A DNA stretch of 64,000 nucleotides from Urechis unicinctus (Eukaryota > Annelida > Polychaeta > Xenopneusta > Urechidae): positions 59,436,825 to 59,500,824 of the forward strand of contig CM067356.1 in assembly GCA_034190875.2 (NCBI GenBank). Reading direction: 5' to 3'. Positions 24,901-38,300 of the stretch are shown in pieces. Position 1 is the stretch's first letter. Every line of letters begins with the position of its first letter. The notes beneath the pieces are model-generated. The model saw only the letters and a program-made list of their open reading frames with translations, searched no databases and was not told the DNA's origin. A program made the translations under genes and the position numbers.

Positions 24901-26039
24901 TGCCTGTGGCCGATACATACACTCAATTGAGGAAGTTGTTCACATGCCCCGTGACCTGCCACGCGACCTGCCCCCGACCTGCCCCTGCTGAAGAAGCCTC
25001 TGACATACGCTGACAGATTTCATCTAATGCTTAGATCAACATCCGAAGTATATAGAATTCAATGGAAGTTAAAAACTGACCTTTTGTAACGCAAAGCATC
25101 ATAAATGGTCATTGAGAACTTGATCGACACTTGTCTCGCTATCTGATTTACTGTTAACTGCAAAGACATTGAAGACTACTACTTCATCTAATAAGAACTG
25201 GGTATATTCCGTCCCAGTCGCCATCCCGCTACCATTTGAACATAGGTGAAGTCCGGGGGTCAAATTGATTATTCTTATATTTCCTACTACAGATACCTAG
25301 AATCCAAGTATTATATGTTTGCGTTTATTTGGCTTCATGGCTATCTGACTACGTTATACTTGTCACAGGCACCAACATCTCTGATGTCCGATGATTGATC
25401 GTCCAAGCCGCGTACCCCATTTTCACATCGTAGGTCGGGTAATACTAATACATTTACGTAATACCTTGTACGGCGGGTTATACATTGCATTATACCTTGT
25501 AACTGCTTACACGATAAGGCTTTTATATAATATAACATTTTTTGTAGGCAGCATCCGCTCTGTTCATCAACTTTAATGTCCGTGCGCCTTTGGAAACCAC
25601 CATCAGCGGCGAGGTGACTTGCCGACATTTGTAGCTGCAAGTGTTATAACTCTAACGTGTTCTGGTTTCAATTTTCCGTTGTTCTTTGATCTCTAATATT
25701 CTGACCTGCTTCATCGCTTCTATTTTATTGATGCGTCGTTTGTGGTGCGGCATTTGATGTTTCAATGTTGCCACAGACGAACATGCGATTCACTAAATTT
25801 TCATATTGTCCAATTAATCTTGAAATTTACTTTTTATTTAACAGCTGCAAAATCCGAAAGTACGATAAGACGTATTGCGTTCGAGGCCACCACGTTATGA
25901 ACGTATTTTCTTTTGGAGGATGCGATATCGCTCGCTGGTCAACCTGATCACTTAAAATCTCCAGTGTTGCATTCATTCAACCGTGCTGCACCGAAATATA
26001 CGATCATAACGTGCCGGGTAACTCTATGACAACATGGAG

Positions 26040-26077
<38 letters not shown>

Positions 26078-26112
26078 TAACGTGTACGCGGCCTATCGAC
26101 GTCTGCCACCAC

Positions 26113-26195
<83 letters not shown>

Positions 26196-29100
26196 ATTAG
26201 AAGAATCAAGAGTTTTGCTTTAATACACACAACCTGATAATTTGAGGTACCCATCACGTGAGTGTTTAATAAATCACCCTTCCTTATTGCCATCACCAGG
26301 GTGGTACATGACATAGCTGCCAAAAAAACACTCTAATTTGGAAAAAAAAACTCGTGGATAACCCGTTATGACGTTTAGTTTCATGCCCAGAATGGCCTGA
26401 TGTTGTCAATCTGCCAATAACTGACTCGCGTCAAGATGTCACGCCTTGTAGTGGTCTCACGAGTTCATTACACGATCGGATGATCGTCCTGGGCTGGTTG
26501 TGTGATACCCGTATGATCGTTTTGTGCCATCCCACTGCTGTATAAGTCTGGGCAGGTATTACCCGTTTGATCATGTTTACCAGTACTCGACGAGAAATTG
26601 ACGAGTTGAAGTTGAACATTTGGTCCGTATCGCCCTTTCGACTGCTCGCAATGACAAATCAATTAGCTCTAGGTTCTCACTCCTCTCATTCATTGATCTC
26701 TCTGTGTTTGTAGGATGCTTGAGACAATATTCCGCCTTAAACTGGTTCACTTAATTTTATCACCAACATTTCAGCCGCAAACAGACAAATGTATCAATCA
26801 ATTAAATATTCTTCATGGGCTCGTTTTAAATATTAGCACCAGTGCTGCAGTGGGTCCTCAATATTTTATTCCATTAGCAAATACGGCTCAGTCTTCTGCC
26901 TTCTTTGAGTTCATTTCTCATTTCTAGATCTAGTATTTAAATTATTACCAAGTCGTCATGTGATTGATTTCACTGGTGCTTTCCCATGAATTCATGTTTC
27001 CCTGAAATAAATTGGGTCTTTGATTTGAGTGTTTTACATATTATTATGATGGCGCAGGGAGTGGGCAAGTGTCAAACTATGTCATAATCCTCCCTTTCGT
27101 GTGTGGGGCAAATCGGTTACAAAAATACCCACTCCTCACTTCAACCATTCACGTTGCACTAACCGGACCAAGTATAAAACAGAGTGATGTTGACTCTCAG
27201 TATGGCGCTACAGCTTCCTAATTTGTTATTATTCATGAATGTATTGTGCCAATTATATTGGCAAGATGTCCTGACGTTACGATTATGGAGAGGAATGTTG
27301 AGAGCATGAACAGTCCGATCTCATATTGCCGGGGGGGGGGGGGGGGTGCGTTGTATCCAATGACACGTGTGGTTGTACTCCCCGCTGACCTCGCGTACAC
27401 CTAGGGGGCGGGGCTTGTGTCTGCCAGCTATCGACCTGCCTTGAGCAAATCCCAATATGCGCACCCTCTGGGTTAGTGCAGGTGGATCGCACTTGCGTTG
27501 TGACTTCTTGTTTGCACTTTAGCAAATGATTTCCTTTTCCATACAAAACTGAGTCAACCATCGGGGTCTTTCAAATCATGAACCGCTATCGCAACGAACA
27601 TGTTTGACAAAGTCGCGCGCTTTTTGTTCTTTAACGGTCATCTTTAGGTTTTTTGTTTCATGGGACTGCGACCCTGGCTTAGATTTGCCTTCCCGTTCTA
27701 GTGGGCGTGTCTGATCGTGATGTCAATGTGGACCCGACAATCATCCGATCTGTTCTGATGATCTGATGACGAAACGTTCCTGCCAAACGTTATTGGCATA
27801 TTTACTAATTTAGTGACCGATTACTATTAAATAGTACGTATTTTATTGCTGGCAAAATAGCATAGAGTAATACTGTCATCTACATAAATGTTACATGTTA
27901 CTGATATTCAATAGTCTCGCCTTCAAGGGCGAGAAGCGTAGCGGAACCCCTTGAGTCTGGGACGCAGACTACATGCAATAGGAAAAAGCCCAGGAATGAA
28001 TCCATGGAATCTGGGATGGTCATTAGTGATTGCATACTTCGTCAGTTTTGAATGGACATTATTAAATATGGTAACATTTTTGTTGGAAACACCATGTCGT
28101 GCGCAACTTAACATTCAGCGTCAACCGCTTACGAATATCACACGATCGGTTCCATAATATTCAATAGCAACGCGGAAAACAGCCAGCATGCTTTTCATTT
28201 CGAGCGCAGAGCGCCATTATTATGGCAACCATACCTTCCCCCTCCTAACCCGTTATGGCCAGGCGCGCCTAGCGAATGAATGGCTTGGAGTGTGGCTCGC
28301 CTCAGCCAATCACAGCGCGCCTGCATCACGGCTTTCCTCGTCAAGTGCAAGCGTACTCGGCGTGCGGAGACAGCTCACCGGGCAACTGACAAACCCATCG
28401 GGACAACAAATTACCAAATTTACCACCCAAATTTTGGAAATTCAGTGTTAGAAACTCCGTTTTCAACGACTACACCATCTTGCACACAAAGTGCGATTCG
28501 TTTACAGTTGAAAATACCTTGCGGATTGTATTTAATCTACGAAACATGCTGCTTCTCGTTTGGAAGATCTGACAACGTTTACAGTTGCGGCATCGGGAAA
28601 CAAGTTGGAAGCGTGCCAAACTCGTGTACCCTCATCCTACATTTTTAGATGTTGATTCTCTTCTTCCTAAGTTCTCTGGACTACTGGAAATAGTGCTGGT
28701 GCTGTTAAATATTTTGGATCGGGTCGACGCCGAAGAAATACTCCGCAGTCGCAGGTTTGAAACCAGTCTGGCCTCTTCGCCGATGTTGTTGTCTTCAGAA
28801 TTTGTTCAAAAATTGCTTTTTGATTGATCTCACCTAATCGACCTCAAAAGTTCCGACGAAGTCACGACCTGGACTGCCCAATTGGATCAAGAAGTTTATC
28901 CAGGGTTTATTAAAGAAAAATTGAGTAATTTCCAAAATCAATCTTTGTATTCTAGCCAATTCAACTTTCTTCAGTCGGCCACGTTGCCTTCCTACTGACT
29001 AAAACATTGAAAGGTCTTCCAGTTTGAGAATCCAATTGTTTGGGAATTTCCTGGTTTGTGCCGTTTGATCTCATTTGTTCTCGACCCATTTATCTCGTAA

Positions 29101-30508
29101 CGTTGGCTCAAGTTACTGGTTCCTACCTTGAATAAGCTCAATCCCCAAAAGAATTGTCCTCTCTCAGAAACGGAAAGAATCACCCAATGAAAATGGGAAA
29201 AGGAGACAGATCGGATAAAAATCCCAAAATCCCAGACTTGCCTGAGTGCGAACAAGATGAAAATGGTGACCTAGGTGACAGTTACTATGGTTATGTACCA
29301 TATGTAGCTGAGGAATTGATCCTGAATCCCAGTACTGGGTTGATCGACTACCAGCAGACGCAGCTGTCAAACGTCCAAAACTTCAACGAGCAAGTGACAG
29401 TTTCACAGGATGATAATGGCTCTATAATCATCCACAAATCCCCGCTTAACCAACCTAATGCGGAAAACTGTCTGTGTCCGATTGAGCTGGAGATGCTCAT
29501 TGGTAAAGGGAAGCTGGTGCCCAAATCCGAGGGTTCTGACGACGTTACGTTTGACAGTGAGGAGGACGAGCCATGTGCTGGGTGGAACATGCGTGCTTAT
29601 CTTGTGCTCGGTATACTCCTGGTCACTAACTTGCTCAACTACATGGACCGTTACACTGTAGCAGGTAGGTGTCCAACAACATCTGGCTTTTCACATTCAA
29701 ATCCCATACGCATTCAACCCAATAAGTTCTTTGCAGGAGAGAAATCTTCAGATGTATGTGCAAGCTGTGTTGATAAGATTGGGCAGGTGACGTCACAAGG
29801 GTGGCGTGTACGCTTAGCTGAGGATATTTAAATTATCTTGAAATTCTGCCAGTTTCCTCCCCTTTTGGTCAAGTGGTGCTGGACATATAGGGAAGGACAT
29901 TTGCCACTCTTTGGGCTCTGTGTGTGTCTCCTGCACTGAATCACCCACTCGACGTCCAGGGGGCTGTAGTATTGTAGTAACTTGGTTGAGTCAATGGATC
30001 CTCTGATAAAATGAGGAGCTCTTGACAGCACACTCGGGTGCAAGAGTGATAAACTGATCAGGCTTATCAATTTGTCTGCAGCAGATTAGGGTTGATATCA
30101 CAGGGATGAGCCGTGCAAATTGGGTATCACTCTGATCTGGTGATATCACACAGATGAGCCGTGCCAATTGGGTATCACTGATCTGGTGATATCACAATGT
30201 GTTATCTCCTTCTATTAGGGTTATACATGAGTAAAATGGAAGCAGTCTGTGTTGTGACGGGTCCGGTAATTGTCCGTGGGTTCTGCGACTAATCTCCTCA
30301 TTGACATTAGGTGGTGTGTTAAGATGTACAATCCAGACCACATCTTTACTGCAATATCTGACCGCCTTCAGCCGTTTACAGAACCATGGATCTGACCATG
30401 AAATCCGTGTACTTCTGCCTAATGGTGTTTCAGGCATGTTTTACACACAATTGGACCGTAGTTACCCATGACTGGTTCTCGGGCCACCAATTTTCACCGG
30501 CAATCTAG

Positions 30509-30557
<49 letters not shown>

Positions 30558-32354
30558 TGACAGCTTATTCTACTAGAACACATTACTGGTCAGAGAGAAG
30601 AGACATTGAAAGACTCGAGTGCCTGTTATCAATAATTGCTAAACATCATATCTGATTGGTCCCTCATAACCAGTACTCCCTCCTGGAAACCTATCCCGGG
30701 TTAATTAATTGTTGGTCATGTGTTCAACACACGAGGTCAAACTAAGACAAGTTTCATGTGACTCATTAATAAATTGTGAGTAGATGGAATGGAATTTCTT
30801 TTGTCGATTCCAGTTGTCTCTAGTAGTCATCTGTATATTGTTTATTATATATGATCGGGTGTAAACAAAAGCAATACATCAAGGAACTCGCATGAACTTA
30901 GTAGCAGTAGCCTCTAACCAAGTTGATGCCTTGCAACTGCCTTGAATATGCTGTATGTGATAGGTTGTTCTGCAGAAAGTACCCACTTTCTCAGTTATTT
31001 TATAGTTTTCATAACGTGATGGATAGATGTTCAGTTACTGGCCTTCTACATACAATTGGTACTCGGGCAAACATTAGAGCCCCGTCATATCACAGACTAT
31101 TCAAAGGGGTCGGACCCGGTCCATGATAGTCTACTGTATTATGCATTGGCACACGAGTCTAAAAACCCTCATCCTTTCTGACCATGTCTTTAAATAGTAT
31201 TGGCTAGTGAGGAGGGGCGTCTTCAGTTCATATTGTGTTATGATCCAATCTTGTGGGTTTTTTTTTCTTGTTTATTTTTCCTCCATGCCTAGTGTACGTG
31301 ATTGTACCTAACATGTGAGTGGCGACCCAGACTGAATGACACCAGTTGAATGACGGGTACAAAGGCAGTGGTTTATATTAGCATATCTCAGTTGCTGTAC
31401 CAAGACATCGTATGGCGTTGCAGCTGTTGTGATGTGGGGTCGGGTAGGGTAGCAGGGAACTCCGGGGACATCATAGCTCCGTGGCCGTTATCGGATGCGC
31501 GCATGATGGCGTGATGTGGCTTAGTAGAGGTGCACCTGGAGCTGGTCCGTAAACGCGGCGAGAACCCCGTGTTTCGATGCGTTCTGCGCAGCCAACATCA
31601 TCACCATGTCCGGGACGCACGCACCGATTGGGAAACAATGAGGTGTCACTGCGTCTCAAAGTCCTCCTCGGTTCCTCCTAAGGCACAGGGTGCTGGTAGG
31701 GTCATGTAGGGTCCTCTTGCTGCACTTAGACCCGATGAAACGCCTATTTTATTGTGCTTTTGTCTCTCGATGTCAACAAAAATCATGGGTTGGTAGCAAC
31801 CTCTCCAGAAAACGTCTGCCTGTCAGATCTAGGCGTCCGCGCGCGCATCAATACGCCACGTGCAGATGTACTTATAATATCGACACGCAAACACATTCAA
31901 TTTAGTCGATCGTCTGCTATTCTTGAAGTGCATACGCCAAAATCGGTCAATGGCTAACCCATTTCGACTTGATGGCTATTTTTACCTCAAATGAATTCTA
32001 TAAAGATATTAGGATAAATGAAGTGATTAATACACCCCATTGTCTATTTACATCACATTGTTCAATGCATTACATGTCCTCACCTACTATCACCCCCAAC
32101 ATCGTTGCCAAATCCTAAAATGCCAGCATCTAACTTCTTAAGATGCTGCTCAATGCCATCTCCATAAAAGCACATATGATATATAGACTTACCTTGGGTA
32201 ATAGTGCGGTGGCGGAAACAATTGGGTGAAATTGACAGTGCAATGTAACCCTTAATTGAATGACCATCGCCTGTTCGCTCGCAGAAATCCACGAAAATAA
32301 CCCGCTGGAAAACTTTGCTTGTGTGAAATGGTTACTGGCCGGTATACGCCTCCA

Positions 32355-32386
<32 letters not shown>

Positions 32387-35300
32387 ACCTTTTAATCACT
32401 TTCCCCTCTAAGCCTCCTTGTTGCGTCCCATGCGGGATCGATGTTATCATCCAGGCCGACAAGGTCACAATGCTACTCAGGTCACAGTGTAAGCGAGAGC
32501 GATGAAATGACAATAAATTACTGACTATCTACCTCAGTAATATTGATATAATTGATCTGAATCAAGCAGAACGTTTGGGTTGGTGTAGCTCTATCGAACC
32601 AAGCTTCATTATTATCTGGGCAAATCCCGTCAATGGGCTAGTTGGTGTTAGTTTATGGGTCTGGTCTGATTTCCAAGCAATCCGTCGCTTGTGTCCTATC
32701 AGGTATGGCATGGTACTCGACACTCGCTTATGCCATTACCCAATGCAGTAGTTATTGGCACAGTGCCAACATACCAGTTTGTCTCTAGTCTTTCATGTCT
32801 ATTATTGATTATGGCTGGCTATCAAATTGAGACCCAATACTCTGCTCTGACGCACGTGGTTCTCTGTGAACGCTACAGCCGACCACGTCTCTCCTCTGGT
32901 GGTATAACGTGGGGTATATTTTATTCCCTACGATAGTCTGCCTCGTAGAGAAAGCGGGTCCACTGAATCCCGTGGAGCGGGTCCTCGGAATCCGGCTGGG
33001 GGCTGATCCATTAATCAGATGCAATAGCCAGCCAAGGAAACGGCATCGCTGACAGCTACCAAATTAAGTCAATTCTAAAAATGTCAACCTTAAAAGGTTC
33101 CATTCATTGCGAACTCAACCCCTGAGTGAATTTGTCTTTCTTATATCACTGACGGACTTATCCCAGCAAACATGCACGTACATTGAAAATTATCATGATG
33201 ATAATAATGGCAATTATGACTGCGGTAATGTGATCAAGCTGACTTTGTTACCCGGCGTATTGTGAATGCGACAGAAAGATCGGACAGTGTCGCTGCATGG
33301 TTTGGAATAAGTGCGTGCAGTCGCCATGATTTCAGATTAAAAGTCAAATATATAATCGAAATTTGAAATTGAATTTGCATCGAAAATCTGGCTACTGAAC
33401 GAACCACAAAGATTACCGGATATAATTCCAACCCAGCAACATAAAACGAACGTTTCGCCGAGTTGTCTATGTATATGTTAAGCTTGGCTATTCTAAGCCT
33501 TAAAATTTTGCTGCATGTTTCATCTCGATGATGACGCGGCCGGCAGCTGGCTTCCAGCCTTGCGAGAGGGAATCGATTATAGCACGTTCTTGTTTCCGAA
33601 CCGACCTCAGCTCGCTTGTTGCCAATGCGTAGTTGGGCTGTTTTCAATGCGTCGCCCAACTAACTGGGTTATAAAAACTAGCTCGGTCTTTATCTATAAG
33701 TGACATATTTACCCAAGATGAGTCTACTTTACTGACTGGTGTCTCGTACTCAGCTCGTACGAGTTGTGTACCTTTGCGTGAGAACTTTTTCCTTCATGAT
33801 TTCGGATATTCATAACACACTCCTCACAGATGTTACAGCTTCTATTTTTGGGCTTTTTCAGAATAATATTAAGGCATAGTTCCACGATCTACTCTGATAT
33901 TGTGAATTAATTTTCCTCCTTCAATGCATGTGTATCGTTTATTCAAATACAGTCCATCAGATTAGGATTTTATTTGTATTTGCCCGTGCAACTTTGGTTA
34001 ACATGGGCGCTCGGATTCCTATGGTCATCGTTCCGAGCGCGCCGTGTCGAGAATAAACTACATATAGTATCCGCTTTTGATACCGGATATTGGTCACCAA
34101 GTGATAAAAGTCAACATTTAACAATTATGGAAGTCTTAAATTAATGAAAATATCTGAAGAGCGTCTGCTTTTGAGCGCGAACAATATGGCTGCGCTATTG
34201 TTCGGGCAGGATTTAGTTCGGACGAGCTAGGATCTAATAAGCTAAACGTGTTGCTTGCGTCATCGCTTGTTGTTGCGCTCGGCAACTGCTTGCGAACGTC
34301 TCATTCTTGCAGGTTGATCTACATTTCGGCCCAGGTGAGGGTATTTCAGGGGCACGTAGTGGGGCTTTTTTATGTGTTGTTGCTGAGCTTGCGTGTGAGC
34401 GAGGCTGGTAAAGATAGATTCATACGGAGCTGGATGAATATTGTACACCTGATGTATTGGAATCGTGAATGCACGTGGCTTTTTCGAAAAGTTCACAATC
34501 ATGTAGACCAGAGATTCATTAATGCTTTGATGTCGCTGCGTCCTTACCCCTAATGTAACCCACGATTTTAAAAGGCACCCACGTGGAAGCTATTGCAAGA
34601 TCAATCTCCTTCAGGCGAGTGCGAAGGTGACCTTGTTAGCAAGGTCTCTGTAGATCCAGAAACACGACTACTTTACGAATGTCGTTTGGTGTATTGTCAA
34701 TTATACATCTACATCCATACACAGTCACTTTTCGCAGAAGCATCCTTATTCGCAGTAAAATGGACGGTTTTAAGCGTTGCCATGGCAATACATTTGTAAC
34801 CCCATCTGTCCGCTTTGAGGTCGCGCGATGTCAACCCAAGTGGGCGTGTCCTCGTCTATCGGGTGTTATGCTAATGAGTTGGGCGAGGTCAAGCGGAAAT
34901 GCGCGCGCCTTGAATCCACGCGTGTTATTTACTTACTAATAAGGTTAGCGGGCTATGTTTACTGTCTGATATTTTCTTGCAGGATCAACGTTCATTAAAC
35001 AGAGTAGAATCGGCGTCGCGTTGTTGTGGAGGTATCTGATTTATTCCAACTTATAGTGACAGTACACGGTCCAACGCAAAAAGCAAGTCGCTTTCTTGCC
35101 AAACAGGTGCTTTGTCATCCGCCTGTAGTTTCGTTGACTGGGCCCTGTTTTTGTCTCGCATTCTCTTTGAGATCATAGGTTCCCATTTTCTTTTCACCTA
35201 GTCACCAGTTTCCAACCTTGAGTCTACCCATATTATGCCCCTGTCATTCTACCACTGAATCTTAGACTTAGGCAAGAACCTGACATACATCAGCGTCTCT

Positions 35301-38300
35301 GACGTGAACACGAGGGCATTTCGAGACCTTACGCGCCACGTTGATCTCGCAAGGTTATTCAGTACACAAATGTCACGACGAAATTGTTTTTATTTGGCAT
35401 TCTTTTTTCATTGACTTTCGGCTCGACTCAATTTACACTTCTGTCTATTGTTTGGTTTCTTTTTCTAATTGGATGAGAAGGGATTTGATTAAAGTTGTTT
35501 CAAAATTAACTGCTTGGTCGCCCCTTGTCAGTGTTGCTGGCCTACGTGCGCGTTACAGATACTTAAGTCAACTTACCTCACCTTTATCGCTTTTTTCAGT
35601 CATAGGGAGTTTCCACTCGACAATCATTCATTATTACCTTGGCTAACAGGCTTGTGAGTGTATTTTTAACTTCCACTATCGAACATCGTTACGTCAATTG
35701 ATCAACAACTGTTCCTAAAATGAGTGCCAGGAAAGTGGGCGGGATTAAAACAAGAGGCCCATGGGTACATGGGGAAACTTGGCGAACTGCATCCAAACAA
35801 TTGCAACAATTTCTGAATCGGGCCAAAATCGGCCAAAAAATTACCCGAGTTATCATGCCTCTTATGTTGAAAATCATTATGATTGCAAAGTGATTCATGG
35901 GAAATGAAAAATCATAAAGAGCAAATCATCATTACGTTATAATATATACAATAAGATGAATTAGTTGGCCGATTTTGAAATTTTCCTTATGCAGTTCGCC
36001 AAGTTCCACCATATACCCATGTGCTTCAAAGTTCCCCTATGTATCTACGGGCCTCTTGTTTGTGTAGCACGAGATGGAAATGAAAAATCATAAGGTACGT
36101 TATCACCGTTATGATGTCTAATGGGAACCATCGATAACCAAGGGTGATAAAGAAGTATTGACTGGCATGGTTTCGTTTGCTGTGTGTTGCATCGATATGC
36201 TAATTTGTTTAGAGGACATACATTTTTACAGTAAATTGGACTGGTCCGTATTGCTGCTTGCCGGCTTTACGCAAAGCGAGCTGGCAGCAGCTGCAACCTT
36301 CGTGAAACTATCAACCTTAAACATTCATTCAGAATCCAAGCAACATTAAGCAATAAAAAATCCGTATCAACTTATAATTAACAAAAATACTATGGATTTA
36401 TCAATCATGTTGAGTGTTTAGCTGTTGTTGGCACCTGTAATACTTATTATCTATATATGACAACATATGAAATGTGCTAGGCCGCGTGGCGTAGCGGCAT
36501 AGTTTTAGACTTCCATGCCAGAGGCCGGTGTTCAAATCCAGAACACGGACATAATTTCTTTTCCGAATTTTCGTGCCACAACAATTATTTCATCAAAATT
36601 CAATAGAACACGATTCGTGCTGTCAATGACAACAGCTGAGCAGATTTTTATGATTATAACACTGATAGTTAGGATTTTATTAGCAATCGAAAATTGACTG
36701 AGTGAAATTTGCTTTTTCAACTCAACGCGCTTTGAAAACGACAAATATATTGATAGCATATGTCAATAATGAAAGTTTGGTAATTTCATCAGCTTTCAGA
36801 AAATGTAAATTTTGTTACGATCGGACATAGGCTAGGCAACTCGCCCCTGGTGTTTTGATGATCTGATGCCACCTTAGGGGCGAGGGTCCGTATGGCCGAA
36901 ATTGAGCGTTATAAGCTAATTTGCTCCTTCTCGCAATGCAGACAAGGGACAGTTTAAAAAACATAGATTTTCATATCCATAAATGTCTTACCATCAATCC
37001 TACCTAGAGTGCAACAACAGTCATACTCCTTAATCCACAGAATCGACTATATCCAACACAATTTTAAAATTTTTGTCCAACATGGCTACCGGGCGAATCG
37101 AAAACATAAGCGATATCATAGCGTATTAACGAGAATATAACGCAATTATGTTGCATTGTGGGAGTAGGCCATGTCAAGTTTTTGAACAATGTTTCACGAT
37201 GTGCCGTATTTTAGTGCTCAAACAGAACAATTAGACAAAACTGTAGTAATAGAAACAGTCCTCGTGTCATTTTGTGATATAATCTTGCATTTTGTCACAA
37301 ATTGTTTTGCTTGGAGGGCTTTGGTAAGTTTTTAGCGAGTTAAAAAGTTATTCTGGCTTCAGAAGCTCTGAAATTTCGCAGGCAGCGCTTCGCCTCTACA
37401 GTTGTAAATAACGTGGCGCTGTCAGAGGCGAAGTTTCTTTGCCTAGATCGGACCATAATTGATGAATCTATTGCGAAATTAAAAAGTTGAGAGATTTTGG
37501 CTACCAGAAATTTTCGACCTGCTACGATTTTTTTTATGATGCATTATTTACAACTAAGTATATTTAGAAAAAGTTTACAATTACATTACACTTTCAGAAT
37601 ATGTTGACTGTATTGATATTTAATTGTAAAGCATGGACATATTGAGCATTGAAATTGTTTTTTAAAAACTTTGATGCTTTCGTGACCGGAAGTGACGTCA
37701 TCGACATTCATGAAATCTATGGATCCGACTAAAGCTGTCATAGAGCACATGTGACCCAATTTTTGTCATTATCGGACATGTATTGGCGGTTTTATAGGCG
37801 CTAAAAATATTCACGAAACTTATGTTGTCATTCTGACCAATACCACGATTTTTCGACCTTAGGCGCTTGGGAAAACCATTGGTTGGATCGCCGTATATGT
37901 CATTAGAAAATGAATGAGCTACACGATGGTGTTAAGTTTGTAACGATCCGACCATTATTAACGGAGTTATTCGAGGTACAAGATTTTCACTTATTCGATG
38001 ACCTTGACCTTAGTTTCAGGTCAAGGTCAAAACAAAACCTCTCGGTTCTGGGCATCATTACCCCCTAACGATGGGTGAAGAAAAAATTGGAAAATTTACA
38101 AAATTGCGACCTGTATCGCGGATCACAACAAATGATATCTGATAGGCGCTCAACATATTCATGAAACTTTTGTTGCCATTTGGACCGATACCACTTTTTT
38201 TCGACCTTTGGCGCTTGGGAAAACCATTGGTTGGATCGCCGTATATGTCATTAGAAAAAGTTTGCAATTTGAATGAGCTACACGATGGTGTAAAGTTTGT

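Noticed and set aside
36480-36550. Functional tRNA-Gly gene
   Set aside because: The anticodon stem does not pair and the acceptor has mismatches; a SINE head is more likely.
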